Below, piece after piece: positions 46,131-59,019 of a DNA stretch of 64,000 bases. Source of the stretch: Pseudorasbora parva (lineage: Eukaryota > Chordata > Actinopteri > Cypriniformes > Gobionidae); assembly GCF_024679245.1 (NCBI RefSeq), contig NC_090182.1:28281753-28345752 (forward strand), written 5' to 3'. A program made the translations under genes and the position numbers. Within the stretch, counting starts at the first letter, position 1, and every line of letters begins with the position of its first letter. The notes below the pieces were generated by a model that saw only the letters and a program-made list of their open reading frames with translations, made no database searches and was not told the DNA's origin.

Positions 46131-46440
46131 TTATGGGCCCTATCTTGCTCCCAGCGCAATTGACTTTGTACACCGACGGTGTCATTCCTATTTTGCACCC
46201 GCGCAAAGCGTGCTTTTCCCTCCACAGAAGCACGTCGCTAAACTAGTGAATGAACTTGCGCTCCCTGGGCGGTTCAGCGCAAAAAAGAAGGCGTGTTCCG
46301 GCGCAAACAATCCCTGGTGCTATTTTGCTGTTCCATTAAACAGTTGCGCCACTGACCAGAAAAAACCTAGTCTAAAGTCAGTGGCGCGTTGCGCGTTGTT
46401 CATTATGCTATTTTAAGGGTGCATGACCATAATGTATAGC
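46131..46440. repeat. Dispersed GC-richer element fragment (GGGCCCTATCTTGC)
   Basis: It starts 'gggccctatcttgctcccagcgcaattgac' and is unusually GC-rich with many GCGC words for this AT-rich window. I recall it as a common cyprinid DNA element. The frame 46210-46416 is repeat-derived. Confidence 0.5.
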
Positions 46441-46754
46441 GTGTACAACGCGCATACACTTTGCTCATGAAATCGACACAGATGCAACAGTTATTTTTGC
46501 AAATCATAAATTGTTACACTAAAAAAAAATATTAACACATTGTGGTGTGCCACGAAGATGTGAAAAATAGGCATACATCTAGCTTACAAATGATTCAGGC
46601 TTATTGTAGTAATTAAGGATCAGACCTGTTTGCCCAATAGTGGCAAGACATATATGAATATAAGGACATCTGACAAATTGGTTTGTCCGTCAAGAACCAG
46701 GAAAAAAAATCGACTGAAAAACTAAAAAACTGTTTAACCGACGCTATTTTGGGT

Positions 46755-46905
46755 GGGTTTCTCCCATGTAAATATATGGAATAATATATTGATGGTATTA
46801 TAAAATATATTATATATTCATGTAATATATTGCAAAATATACAAATGATTGCCGCTTTCAATATATGGCAATAAATTAATTCCCATATATTTGGCAATAT
46901 ATTTT
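46755..46905 (-). repeat. AT-rich palindromic repeat, copy 2
   Basis: The inverse of 98-265: 'atgtaaatatatggaataatatattgatggtatta', 'catgtaatatattgcaaaat' and 'caaatgattgccgctttcaatatat'. Confidence 0.65.
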
Positions 46906-46949
46906 TGTTTCATAAGGGCTGCTCTTTAGAACGTGAGCCTGGTAAATAC

Positions 46950-47060
46950 TAGCGGTGTGCATTGGCACTGCCTTCACGATTCGATTCGATTACGATTAAC
47001 CAGGTAACGATTCGATTCAATTCGATTCTACGATGCATTGTGATGCATCAAAATTCTACT
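46950..47060. repeat. CGATTCGATT-rich repeat fragment
   Basis: A run of 'cgattcgattcgattacg', 'aacgattcgattcaattcgatt' and 'gatgcattgtgatgcat'. The arrangement is typical of a decayed dispersed repeat. No bounds were found. Confidence 0.45.
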
Positions 47061-47234
47061 GCACACAAAGCAAATTTTTCATCAGTCATGATGCAATACA
47101 AGCAGATATTAAACAACAGATTGTATTGGCTGCTATGTGTCTCCTGTATCTTTGACATAAAAGTTATTAAATAAAATAAAATGTAATTAAATAAAATTAA
47201 ATAAAATGCAACTAACCCTTAAATGCATGACTGT

Positions 47235-47714
47235 TTCACCAAACATTCTTACACATTGATGTCTTAAGACAAAAAGCGATCGGTTTGTGTGAGAAACCAA
47301 ACAGTATTTAAATCATTTTTTACCTCAAATACAGCACTATATGTTCAGCAGCCGTCCCCGCTTCATCACTGTGCAAGTGAGGTCAAATTACACTAAATGG
47401 CGTAGAGATACGGACAAGATATCACTTCTGCCGCTTGTATCCCACTGAGATGCCTTGCAGGAAATGATGGCGCGGTTGCGGCATTAGTGTTGTATTTGAG
47501 GTAAAAAATAAATACTGTTTCGTGTCTTAAGACGTATCACCACGAGCTGCTGTGTTTAATATGGATTTGTATGTCTATGTTTTTTTTCTCTCATAGTGAC
47601 TCTCATAGAAGTTCTACTTCTACTGAAGAAGCAAACGCACCTACATCTTGGATGCCCTGGGGGTAAGCAGATAAACATCACATTTTCATTTTTGGGTGAA
47701 CTATCCCTTTAATA
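47235..47714 (-). mobile_element. TTAA-end element ('GGATAGTTCACCC' family), copy 2
   Basis: The right end reads 'atcttggatgccctgggggtaagcagataaacatcacattttcatttttgggtgaactatccctttaa', the inverse of 1107-1175. The internal 'tctcatagtgactctcatagaa' inverts 1263-1290. Confidence 0.72.
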
Positions 47715-47739
47715 ACTTTGAGAGAACCTTGCCAGCTTT

Positions 47740-47991
47740 ATGAGTATTCCCACCAAGGATAAAGACAAGCATGATAAAGTTCAAATAAAGATATTTACAG
47801 AGTAAAACAAACAGTAACAGTGTGGACCTTAAACAAACAACACCAGACAAAGAACTGACAGAAACTGAAGGATTAAGTGGAGATGATGAAGGTAAATGAT
47901 GGCAGGTGTGATGATTAAGAAATGTGTGCAGCTGGGAGCCAAGAAAGATCGTGGGAAATGTAGTGTGGAGGTGAAAGACTAGATCATGACA
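47740..47991 (-). mobile_element. Possible LTR fragment
   Basis: On the minus strand it begins TGTCATGATC and contains a pyrimidine-rich, LTR-like sequence ('ctcccagctgcacac', 'atcatcacacctgcc') with an AATAAAG-like signal opposite 'ctttat'. The second LTR terminus is not found. Low confidence. Confidence 0.35.
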
Positions 47992-48235
47992 TGAAACTGA
48001 ATTCAACAGAAATGCAAACAATAAACATGACAAAACAAACTCAGACTAATGACAGCCACAATGTTATCTACATTTCTGAGAACATTCCTTCCAAGAATAT
48101 CGCAAAGAACATTTTTCTTAAAAGAACCTTGGGGCAAAATTGAAAATAGAAATTGTTTCTATTTAGCACAAAATGTTACAAAATCTAGAACCCTAATGCT
48201 GCTTACACTGAACTATTTTCAAAATTGTCAGATGG

Positions 48236-48926
48236 CAGTTGTTTTCACACTGCATGACTATCTGACTAACATTCAGTCACTGCTGTGTTCACACTGCGCG
48301 ATGGATCGGCAACGGCACGACTTTACAATAGGAAGAATCGCCGACAACTCTGTCCGGTCCGCAAACTACGTCTCACAACCAAACACGCGAGATGTAACAT
48401 GGAAACAACGTGAGATCTCACCTGAGACTGGAATCGATAGCCCGCGAGAAGCTTGTGATTAATTGTCTGTGCGCTGATTTGCAGCAAAAATCAGAAAAGA
48501 AAACCAAAACTATTATGGAGGAGGAAATGTTTGGGGAGACACGGGAAGCAAGGACTGTGTTCTGCAAAGTTTGAGGTAAATAAATATTTTTGCAATGCTG
48601 CTGTTGCGGCTGGTCAAGCAAATATTTGGGCTTTGTTTCAGTTTGATATAACTGTAAATACAAAATACTGATATTCTGGTCTATAACTCCTCCCCGAACC
48701 TCCCGCTGCCCTCTTGCTCTCTCATTGGCCGTAGCTCATCGCTGATGTAATTTTCAGTCAGAACACATTTCAAACAGCAGGATTTTGACAGGTCCAGATA
48801 TTTAGCATGCCAAATATCTGGGACCGCATCTTTCATTGTCACTAATTTTGGGCATTTGTCTGCGATTTCGCGAAACCTGCCAGTGGGTCAAAATCGGGGC
48901 TAAAATTGTGTAGTGTGAACATAACA
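48236..48926. mobile_element. DNA element with GTTCACACTGC-type ends
   Basis: The left 'gttttcacactgcatgac' / 'gtgttcacactgcgcgatgg' and the right 'gtgtagtgtgaacataac' are inverted variants. It includes 'tcagtcagaacac...caggattttgacaggtccagat', repeated directly at 45600-45690. No transposase was seen. Confidence 0.5.
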
Positions 48927-50536
48927 TTCAGCATAAGAGCTAAAGGATGTTTTTTTAGACCTCATTGACTTTCGTTACAAAACATTGATAAAAATATATT
49001 TGTGTTCCCTTTTTAGGTGTACTATCCCTTTAAGCTCAGCTGTTCTACATAATAACCTTTTATGACCTCATCAAAGCACATAATGTAATATAAAGCCTAA
49101 TTATCAGTTTTCATTCATGTCAAAATCTCACACCTCACTGGATTGTTAATATCCTCACTAAGATATACTTGAATTGTGAATGAGCAGCAAGATCCATTGA
49201 AAGTGCAGTCGAGTCACGTTTTCCCTTATAGTTTGTGAAAGCCCTGGAGTATCAGCCACATCTACTTCCTCCTTGTTCACGTGTGTCCTTAACCTGCCAC
49301 AACTGATCGCGCTTCATCCGAGGAAGCATGCATTGCCATTCACTCATGCTTTACGGGGGAGTCAAGGCAGTGGAGGTTTGCTAAAGGCAAAAGACAAACT
49401 GATTCATGTAAATTTATAAATATATGAATGCAGAAGCTCTAAAAATATACTTGTTTGCCCCAGCAAAACCCATTCATTTGAGACGGGCTCTTTTCACTGG
49501 GGAGCCACTTATAGAGGCATCTGTTTTATAGAGGCACTTCCCCTCTCATTTGAGAATACTACACATATGGTTGAAATGTGTAATTTATTGTCTGGCACTA
49601 GGGTCTATTAGATGTTTTACTCTATAAAATGTACAGTAGGTGATATAAAACCCCTAGATTTATGTAATGGACATCAGCCAAGACACTGACTAGACAAAAT
49701 TATTACAGTATACAGAAATAAAGCACTCAGTGTAGTGATTTATTGAGCATGGATAAATCAGTAACTTTATATAAACTGTAATATAGAAAATAAATGAAAT
49801 TAAATGGTGCATTAGTTTTATTCTATGACAGATCAAACTGCCAGTAGAGAGGATGATAACGGATTCATACATTCTTTCTAAGAAACATTCAATCGTTTTA
49901 ATAATAGATGTGGCAATATTTTATGTGAACCAAAAATGATTGACAATCAACATTTTGTGAGTATAATGAAGGGTTAAGAACAACTTTGTTTTTAAATTTA
50001 AACATTTAAATGAACTATTTGACACAATGCACTTATTGTGTACATGTTTTTACAATGAACTTATATTTGAATGTCATAAACTGGCATTTTATACTCTTTT
50101 TTATATACTATTGTCTGAGGTCAGCTTATGACGTTTGCATGTTTTTTACATTCAAAAACAATAATTAATAAGTAATAGGCTATTTTCTACACTGATTTTG
50201 AGGCTCTCTGCTGAATTCTGGGTTTCGATGGCAGCACTGGAGATTTGGAAGTAAATGCCCACGGCTAGGATTGGATAAGATTTGCATATTTAATGAGCTC
50301 CCCTGTCAGTTCACAGGAGGGATTGTTTTGAAAGCGGCAACCGGAATAATTCTCTGACAGGGCTCTCAAAACGTATTTATCAAACAAACACAATGATTTA
50401 TCTCTCATGCACCAGCGATGGATTTCTTTTTTTATTACTTGGCCCGCCCGATCGGTGGATATAAGTGCGAATCGCACACACACATGCGTCAAGAGAGTGA
50501 ACAATGTAGATCAAGAAATTATTGTTATTTCACTAT
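48927..50536. other. Unassigned spacer
   Basis: No gene is supported. 'gacacaatgcacttattgtgtacatg' near 50022 is the AT-rich repeat that recurs at about 1910. Confidence 0.4.
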
Positions 50537-50822
50537 TTAAAGGGTTAGTTCAATAATTACTTACCCTAATGTCGTTTGACACCCGTAAGACCTCTGTTCA
50601 TCTTCGGAACACAAATGAAGATATTTTATTTTATTTAGTCCGAGAGCTTTCTCTTCCTCCATTGAATGTGTGTACGGTATACTGTCCCTTTCCAGAAAGT
50701 TAATAAAAACATCATCAAAGTAGTCCATATGTGACGTCAGTTGGTTAATTAGAATCTCTTGAAACATAGACAATACTTTTTAGTCCAAAAATAATTTAGT
50801 CAATTTAGTCCAATCACATATA
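50537..50822 (+). mobile_element. TTAA-end element ('GGGTTAGTTCA' family)
   Basis: It begins TTAAAGGGTTAGTTCAATAATTACTTACCC; 'taatgtcgtttgacacccgtaagacctc', 'catcttcggaacacaaatgaagat' and 'aaaaacatcatcaaagtagtccat' match 34406-34620. Confidence 0.78.
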
Positions 50823-50839
50823 AAAAAAAAAAAAAACAT

Positions 50840-51198
50840 GTTTTACTCACATAAGTGTGTTGCACCACTCCTGTCGGATCCAATATAGAAGGCACGGCAT
50901 CGTGTTTTAATCTCAGTACGTTTACAAATTCAGACGTGTCTTGTTGTCTTGTTTACAAACGATTATCTTGCTATCTTCTGAGTGTTTTTTACAGTACGGG
51001 GCTACACTAGAGGCGGCGTTTCCCCTTCTGTTACATCATTGATTTGAGAGCCTCGTTTTCTGGGCCTGGTGTAGCGTTTTTTTGACTAACCAGGAAGTTT
51101 TCAGCTCTGAAACTTACGGGATATTCTTATATTACCATGACCGATTATATATCAAACGCTCAAGGGAAAGTTGATTTCTCAATTCATCACCCCTTTAA
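50840..51198 (-). mobile_element. TTAA-end element ('GGGGTGATGAATTG' family), copy 2
   Basis: It ends 'tgatttctcaattcatcacccctttaa' and carries 'gggatattcttatattaccatgacc', the inverse of copy 1 at 1990-2080. The left boundary is approximate. Confidence 0.68.
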
Positions 51199-51787
51199 AA
51201 AAATACTTGCATGTCATTATAGCTGTAAATAATTTCTTTAATTACATATATATTATTTAATTACATGCTGGCCATAACTTTATACCGTATCCCACCTCAA
51301 TAGCAGCAAAAGTGTTTTGAAATATAATATGAACACAATAAGTTTGATTGAACAATCTATACAGATTTGACGTATGAGAACTAATCTATTATTATGCACG
51401 TCAGAATGATTATCAGTAAGAAATTAATCTTGAAGAAAAAGCTGAGAGTTTTAGATTATTGATGCCCCATATTAAATGGTTGTATAGGCCAGCTCACAAT
51501 ACACAGTCATATATAATCCACATGTAACATCTTGTCAAGGAGACAGATGAGGTCCATCTGGTGAAGAAAAAAAAATCAAATTCTCTTCCAAGTCATGAAA
51601 CATTCTGTCATACCCACTGTGGTCTTAATACCAGTTTGAAAATGATTCTTTTCCAGCTCGGCTGCTCTTCTGTAATACAGCCGGTTAGGTGACTGACTAC
51701 ACCATCAAGGAGAATACGAAAGCAGTGTCAGATGTGATCATGACTTGATGACTAGAATTCAGGATAAACTGTAAGCTGAATTAGCGC
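51199..51787. other. Unassigned spacer
   Basis: AT-rich; the first 60 bp ('acttgcatgtcattatagctg') resemble the flank of copy 1 at about 1970. No gene. Confidence 0.4.
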
Positions 51788-53203
51788 TACACTGTAAAAA
51801 AAATGTGTTGGTTTTTGTTGGTTTAACTTAAAATAGCAAGTAACCTGGTTGCCTTAAAGCCCCACTTGGCTACTTTTGCTCTCGGGGTCCCCCTACAGTT
51901 TGGAAAAAATAATGTCCTCAACTACTGTCGTAAGAGCTGTCCTCCTACAACAGGGGATGCCATCGCGCGTGCATTTGTTGACATGACAACCCTGATAGCC
52001 CTGAACTATTGATGCGCGGTTCGTCTCATAACCCGCGGACCCCGTATGTCTATTTAATGGTCGCGGGTGCGCGGCGTGTTGTAAAAATATATACAGTGGT
52101 GCGGTGCGGGCCAAATAACTTCATAAAAGCGTCCCGCGGGTCGGTGCAGCACTAACAGTTCCCCTGAAAACTGCAAGAGGAGTTCTTCTGGCGTCGCGTG
52201 TGAAATGTCTTCATCCCAGGTAACGTTACAGTCAGTGGCATATGTTTCAGCATGTCATATGAATATAATTTCATGGGTTTTATTTTTTTCAAACGCCAAA
52301 TAATCACGATGCTCACGTTTACAAGCCAGCGTCATTATAGTAGTCTATTGGTTACCGTTTTACAGAATCTATATGATACTTCAGTTCAATGTTTGAGTGG
52401 TAGCTCACCGTAACAAGCAGGACAGCATCGGTCGGGCACGCCTCCTTCAGCTCACGCCGACGAGCAAACGCTGGTCACATTTTGATCCGTGTCCTGCCTT
52501 TAATCCCATCATTTTTTCATTTCCTCTTATTGCTTTCCTCCAACAAAACCTTTTCTTTCTTATTTGTCTCTGCTGCTTCGGACATGACTATATTATCCGA
52601 CGAACAAAGTTGGGCTCGCACGTCCGAATGTAAGGAAGTGTGTGTGTTGGTGGAAGTGACGTATATGCCGTAAAGCAGTCGAATTTTGTAGTTCTTTTCT
52701 TTTTCTCGGGTTACTACCCGAAACCCGAAGTTTAAAAGTACGATTAAAAACGATACAGACCCCATCAGGCTATGGCAGACGTGTCATTCAACCTATTGTA
52801 AGTCGATTTATCATCACAAGAGTCTTAAAAAATATATTATGAAGGTTGAAAAGTTACCTAGTGCTGCTTTAAAATTTTGATTTTATTGAAATAAAACATT
52901 TGAGTTGATACAATGAAGGAAATTTGTTTAATAAATAGAAACTTAAAATATTATTGTATCTGAGCCACATAAATAATGTGATAAATCATGAAAATAGGAC
53001 TATTTGGCATGTTTCACTGCGTCATCAGAAATAAAACACACAAAATTACCCAATATGCTTACCAAATCTTTTAATAATCTTTTAATAAAGGTTGTCGAAT
53101 CTCAAAAAAATTTCATTGTATTAACTCAAAATTTTAATTTCAATGAACTCAAAATTTTAAGGCAACCAGGTAACTTTTTTTCTAAATAATTTTTTACAGT
53201 GTA
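51788..53203. mobile_element. TA-target MITE (CACTGTAAAAAA ends) with nested element
   Basis: The left TA|CACTGTAAAAAAAA and right TTTTTTACAGTG|TA are inverted ends with TA at both borders, as expected of Tc1/mariner-type MITEs. The inner arms 'gcaagtaacctggttgccttaa' and 'ttaaggcaaccaggtaac' are also inverse. The TTAA in the left arm is where the element 51854-52872 inserted. Confidence 0.8.
51854..52872 (-). mobile_element. TTAA-type element, copy 2 of an inverted pair
   Basis: This is the reverse-complement relative of 33385-34409 over its whole length: 'ttaaagccccacttggctacttttgctctcggggtcccc' at the left, 'gttgaaaagttacctagtgctgctttaa' at the right, TTAA on both sides. By eye the copies are very similar, with small substitutions. 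The exon with MSEAAETNKKEKVLLEE lies on the minus strand (from about 52590) and is stopped early. Confidence 0.85.
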
Positions 53204-53923
53204 ACATTTCAGAACTGGAGTCATGTCGTTGTTTGTGGTGTTGATTGATTAGTATTCTTACACCTACTGATGCAATCACAATTCATGGATGGTTGTGTAA
53301 ATCCGTTCGGGTTGAACTCATCTAGCATGAATATAAGAGTAAACCTAAATGTATGCATTCACACATACCTTGCATTTAAACATTATTTTGTTTTTTCCCT
53401 TCCTATTTAAAGTCAACAGTCAAATCACTGCAACAAAACCCATTGACTATTTTACAGTATGAAGTCAATACATCTTAATATGACTTTTTAAAGCATTTTT
53501 AAAGAAAGGACAGTAATGTCAGAATAACAGTGCGGAATTTGTTTATAGTTCCAGTGCAGCAAGTGATTCTTATTGAAGATATTCTAATATGGCTGTAAAA
53601 AAAGAATGTATGACATTCAAAGACATTTTCATTTGACAGTCTAAGATTAAACACAAATGAGAATATAATTCATTCCTGCTCTTGTGAAGTATAGTTTGTC
53701 TTTTAAAATTAAAAATCAAGTTCGACCTCGGTCAACATGTGAATACATTAAAATATTGAATAATTATAAAAGAAATAAAATAAGAAGACTATGTATATTC
53801 AAATATAAATAGTTTTATGACACTTGTAACTGAATAAACGTGCATTATTATTATTAAAAACAACAACAATAAACTATCAAGCATCATAATGGAAAAATAA
53901 GACTTTAGAATTATTTTTATTTG
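53204..53923. other. Unassigned spacer
   Basis: AT-rich, with no gene or bounded element. Confidence 0.4.
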
Positions 53924-55140
53924 TTAAAGGGGGGGGGGACGACACTCAGTTTCAGTCAATCTCATGTCAATCTTGAGTACCTAGAGTAATATTGCATCCT
54001 TCATATCTCCGAAAAGTCTTTAGTTTTATTATATTTATGAAAGAAATATAGGCTGTATTGAGTCTTTCCGGAAAAAAATGAGCGCCTGGAGGCATATCGT
54101 GTGGGCGGAGCTAAAGAATGACGAATGCGCACAAAGCGGTGACGTCCTCAAGCGTGGAGAAGAAAACGTTACCCTAAAAAACCATGGCTATCAATCAGAT
54201 TCAACTAATACAGATATGATCCAGAATCAGATTCGGAGGCTGAAATAAATTGAACAGGAGAAGCAGCAACAGCAGGACGTCCGTCTCTGTGGTATGTACT
54301 GTATTTAGTGGATTGTCAACATTTGTGTGTCTTTACTCGCAGTTTATGAGGACATGATTCGGTTTATGGACTATTGTATGCAACTAAACCTTAGCAGTAG
54401 CAAGCAAAACAGTTTTACAAGTCAGACTAGTGTAACGTTATACATAAAACAACAATAGAGTAACTGTTAGCAAATTTGAATGACGAAGCACGCTTTGTGA
54501 GAACGCTAGGTTTATGTTTGGGTGGTTTTACAATAAACAAACTGACACCTATAGTGGTCAGCTAAACAAATGTATTTAAACACACACCATAGATCGCATG
54601 CTCCATTGATAAATTAACTAACATTATACACGATCGTGTTGTTTACTGATGTTTACTTACGCAATGATAGCCAACAACATAGATATTTGAAGCAGTTTTA
54701 CTCACCGCCTGTTTCCAAAGTACGACTGTGAACCTTTATCGTTGGGACCGCTCCGTCAAAAACACACTTCTTTGGTAACTGTTGATTTCGTGAAGTCCTG
54801 TGACAGCAGTGACCGTGGAGATCCACTTTTGATGTGATGTCAACAAGTGATGTTGTGAAGCTTCCCGTCATTTCTGTGTTCAAATCGGTTCAAATGCAGC
54901 GCTGCCTTCCCGGAATGCTGTGCGGACACGTTGAAGTCGCTTGATTTCAAGCGGACCCATACTCGAAAAAAAACCCCCGAAACTTGTGAGAAACCGGAAG
55001 GAGTATTTTTGACGCAGAAATACTCCATCAAACGTCCAACTTCGTTTTTGAAACTTTGTCTATGTTTAGGATGGGAATCCAAGTCTTTAACAGTGTAAAA
55101 AGCTCAGTATGCATGAAACAGCATTTCACCCCCCCTTTAA
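53924..55140. mobile_element. TTAA-type element with facing exons
   Basis: TTAAAGGGGGGGG at the left and CCCCCCCTTTAA at the right, TTAA at both edges. Inside, a degraded plus-strand acidic exon (about 54184-54293; DPESDSEAE-like) ends at a GTATGT donor, and a minus-strand frame (54870 to about 54705; ...FDGAVPTIKVHSRTLETGG) ends at a GTGAGT donor. The layout is the same as in the 19203-20434 element. No transposase is present. Confidence 0.7.
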
Positions 55141-55412
55141 CATTAGTTAACTACATTAGTTAACATGAACTAATAATGAACCGCTCTTATAAATAATTCA
55201 TTTATCTTTTTTAATGTTCATTTCAACATACTAAAATCTTGTTAACATTAGTTAATGCACTGTGAGCTAACATGAATAATAGTAATAATAATAATTTTTA
55301 TTAACTAATGTTAACAAAGATGAACAAATACCGTAACAAATGTATTGTTCATAGTTAATTAATATATAAACTAATGTTAACTAATGACCATTATTCTAAA
55401 GTGTTACCGAAA
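55141..55412. mobile_element. TTAACTA-rich MITE, one end
   Basis: Rich in 'acattagttaac' words and ending 'tctaaagtgttaccg', the same GTAACACTTTA terminus (inverse) as 12427-12693. Its left end appears lost at the junction with the preceding element. Confidence 0.6.
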
Positions 55413-56474
55413 AATGCTTTTAATTAAAATGATTAGTAAGTGAAAAAGAACCCAACATCCAATTGGGTTGAGTTGGTAGAGTTATCAGTAAGTACAAACT
55501 ACATAATAGCATCTAGATGCAATATTTCCTCAAAATTGTTGATGTAAAAAAAGAGTCTTGTAATGAACTGAGGAACTGAGAGCAGAGTTGCACCAGTCAA
55601 CTATATAAAAAGCTCTGCATATATCACTGGCCAATGCGCAAGGGTGGCACAAAAGATGCTTTTACTCAAAAAAATAAAAAAATAAATAAATAAAATTACA
55701 TGAAAGCATGTCTAGAGTTTGTCCTTGGCGTGCCCCTGAGACCAGTCATCTTTCAAAAAGAGAACACAGATGAAGTCTTTACAGTGGATAATGGCAGAAT
55801 AGGAATATTTCATAAACAATTCTGCAATGTTTTGCCACTATAGCTTGTACCAGGCAATGCTCAAAGGAATGTTTCTGCCAACTGCCAGCCCATAGTTCAA
55901 TGTCTCCTACTGTTCTTGTTTCCGTGGGCCACATTTACTTTACTTCTAGATGCCACCCATGTCCTGTTAATTGACTCATCCACGTGCTTTTACTGCAAGT
56001 AACCACTTTTCTATACACGTACACTGCCACTTAAAGGATTAGTATTTTTTTGACAAATAAATAAATTAATACTTTAATTCAACAAGGATGCATTAAATTC
56101 ATTCAATTAAAATTAAAAGTGGCAGTAAAGATATTCATTGTGTTACAGAAGATTTTATATTTCCCTTTTTTTTCCGAAAAAACAAAACAAAACAAAAAAC
56201 GGTTTCATTGTTTTCTCTAGCTCTACTGTTTTCAAAATGGATAATAAAATGTTTCTTGAGCAGCAAATCGGCATATTAGATTTCTGAAGCATCAAGGCTA
56301 AAGGTAAAAAAAAATATTTTAAAATTGTATGTTATTTAATTTTATTTAAAAATTGTATTTAAAAAAAACCTTGGTTAGCAAAAGGGATTTAAAAAAATTT
56401 TTATTATAAAAATATATATATTATAATATCGATTATTGTTTTATTTATATTATTGTCACATGATTTGAAATGAC
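55413..56474. other. Unassigned spacer
   Basis: No gene. It holds A-rich tracts at 55670-55695 and 56175-56200. Confidence 0.4.
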
Positions 56475-58020
56475 AGCCTGGTCTCATCCTTAATACGTAG
56501 GTATTAATACGTTACTTTCAAAGAGACTAAACGTACGTCTTAGTACGTTTGGAGAAGTGCTAAAATGTAAAATATAGACGTATTTGCAACATTTAAACGT
56601 AGTATTATTACATTTTTACAGCTAAAAAACGTGAAATATTTACGAATCCATCATGAAATCTTTTTTTTTAAGAATACAAAACTTTATTCTGGTAAAAACA
56701 TTTTTTTTTTTTGTTATATCATAAAGATATCTATAATTTCCCTTTGACCATTTTATTGATTAATCTACGATCCCTTAACACTACCCAAAACACTAAACCT
56801 ACCAATTTAATACAGAATATAAAGAAAATAAAAGGTAAAACGTTGGAAAATGACGATTTTGGTAAGAATATAGCATTAAAAAAAATATTTTGAACGGCTA
56901 ATCCTACACTTACCCCTAAACCTACCCATTAGCATTTATTAAAACAACGTACTGTTATAAATCAAAGCATAACAGACAGACCAGTGTACTCACAATAATT
57001 TATTTATTGCAAAAATGTCAAAAGCGGTACCAAAAGTAGTTCAAATGAAGATGTGTTGCAGTCGCAGTCCTCTCTGGTGGTATATAACGTTAATAGTTTT
57101 GTATGAGGTACAGAGCAGAATGTTAGCTATTAATCAATGAAAATATTAATCCGGCTTCTCTCCGTGAAGTTGCGCGTTTCACATTTCAAATACAAATCGA
57201 CTGAAACACGACATGTCAAAATCTGTGACGAAGCAGGCGAGAGCCAATGAGCGTTCGATGCCACTGCCGTAAATCATGTCGTAACGCTTCATGAGGGCGC
57301 GTTTTTTAAATTTGAATTTACGAGCGCGAGATTTGATGTTTGCCCTTTGCCGTCGCGCTACTTAGAGGAGATGAAGACTAATGGAGATGAAAATCACCGG
57401 GCTCAATTTTAGATTTGTTTCTCGCAAACATATGGATTCTAACGATTTGGATTACAGCAAACGAATAAAGTTTTGCGTTTTGTGAATTGATGTTGTGTTT
57501 TGGTGTATATTGTGATCGCCAGTTGCTGAATAGGAGAAAATGCCTTTTTATGTCTGACAGCAAACAACAAGCTAAATACTACAAAATGGTTGGCAAGAAT
57601 GTTATTCATCTGACGGTTTTAAAATTCAGTCTTCTTTTAACATTATCTAGTCACCCGAAATGAGTTTGTAGTGATGTCACGAGAGCAAAATGTTATTTTA
57701 TATTTCTGTTATTTTATATTAGGTTGATTAACTTAGTAAAATGCATTTAATAGACTGAAAACATGTATTGATGTGACTTGGATATAAAATAAACAATATT
57801 AATGCCACGATTTATGGGAGCCGGTGGCTGGCTGGTTACACGTTAACAGATACGTCGATAATTTACATTTTAGTGCTGTCAATACGTCAATATTGTACAT
57901 TTTAGTGCTGTTAATAAGTCAGTATTGTACGTTTTATTGTGTGTGAAAACGTTAGTAAATGTACGTGTAGTAGAATCACACTTTACGTAAAAATACTCAC
58001 GTATTCTCATGAGATCACGT
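56475..58020. mobile_element. About 1.5-kb DNA element with TCTCAT..ACG ends
   Basis: The left 'ggtctcatccttaatacgtaggtatt' and the right 'aatactcacgtattctcatgagatcacg' are diverged inverted ends. The body contains many 'acgta' words ('acgtacgtcttagtacgttt'), a frequency of CG unusual for the window. No transposase was recognised. Confidence 0.5.
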
Positions 58021-58574
58021 TGGAAATGAAGCCAGAAATTAAAGAGCTGGATCTAATTGCAAGCAGTTCTTTTTACAGCCTTTTACAGATAAAAAAAAAA
58101 AAACAGCCTTCTTGGCTGATACAGGACAAGTAAATAGTTCAGAAACGACCTTCTTAGCCAACAAGGTACAGGAGGTGGGAAACACATCAACGACACAGAC
58201 TTGCTGGGTAAAGAAACTGTCTTGGTTCTAGGCGGTTTGATTGCCACATCTGTACCATAGCATCCAACCCAAGAGGAGCTGAATGTGTGAGGGAGAACAA
58301 CAGTGTACAGTGTGTCATCTCTAAAGATGTGAACAGATCTACTCTCATACAGGAGCTGTACCACCTCGGGGTGTTGTCACCATTTCCCAGGCTTCAGCCC
58401 ATGCACCAACAAGATGTCTTCACCTTGGTTTTGATGCCCAGGAATGTAAACTGCCCTCAGTGCTTTCCCTGAGTCCACCGGAGGATAGTGAGCCAATCTC
58501 TACAGGTGACAGGACTGCAGACCCCCCTGATGGTTTATGGAGGAGACCACCAATGAGTTGTGTGTACGAACAAG
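58021..58574. other. Unassigned sequence hosting the LTR element
   Basis: This higher-complexity stretch after a poly-A run (58089-58101) gives short open frames in several phases (58287-58472 +, 58083-58364 -) without a known domain. It could be a decayed retroelement. The 3' LTR inserted directly after 'acgaacaag'. Confidence 0.4.
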
Positions 58575-59007
58575 TGTAGCGGTTTTACTCTGGTTGTGTG
58601 TACTGTAGATATGCTCAATGAAGACAATGCATGTGGAAGAGGTCTCAGGATGCTTTATTCTGCAGAAATACATAGAGCACAATCAATTTTTGGAATATAC
58701 GTCTCTCCCCTTCACTCTGTGCACGGAAAAGCAGCACGCTCGTTAGAAGAGCGAGAGAGAGCACATTTGACCCAAACTGCAACAAATGTGCGTCTAAAGA
58801 TGGCGCTGTTCGCACATCGCAAAAGGAAACGTGCGTCACTGATATGTGCCCTATACAAAACGATTTCTGCTTGAATGGTTCCCACTAGAGTTAATTATGT
58901 ACACTTAACTATTATGACCCAGAACATATTTAAACAAATATAAAAGCACAAGAAATTAAGTTTTGATGAAGTTCATTACATTTTATATATTTTTTGAACC
59001 AGCTACA
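58575..59007 (-). mobile_element. 3' LTR of the Ty3/Gypsy element
   Basis: This 433-bp LTR is bounded by TGTAGC and GCTACA, a 6-bp perfect terminal inverted repeat with TG/CA ends. In element orientation (minus strand) it begins at 59007, directly after the polypurine tract. An AATAAA lies at 58659-58654. The flanking bases on the far side are ...ACAAG; the second copy of the target duplication and the 5' LTR lie beyond the window. Confidence 0.85.
58654..58659 (-). promoter_or_regulatory. LTR polyadenylation signal AATAAA
   Basis: Plus-strand 'tttatt' in 'gatgctttattctgcag' is AATAAA on the element strand, about 80 bp before the LTR's end, as expected for the R/U5 boundary region. Confidence 0.65.
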
Positions 59008-59019
59008 TACTCCCCGCTG
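59008..59019 (-). promoter_or_regulatory. Polypurine tract
   Basis: On the element strand the sequence AGCGGGGAGTA lies immediately 5' of the LTR start TGTAGC. This is the purine-rich primer expected for plus-strand DNA synthesis in LTR retrotransposons. Confidence 0.75.
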
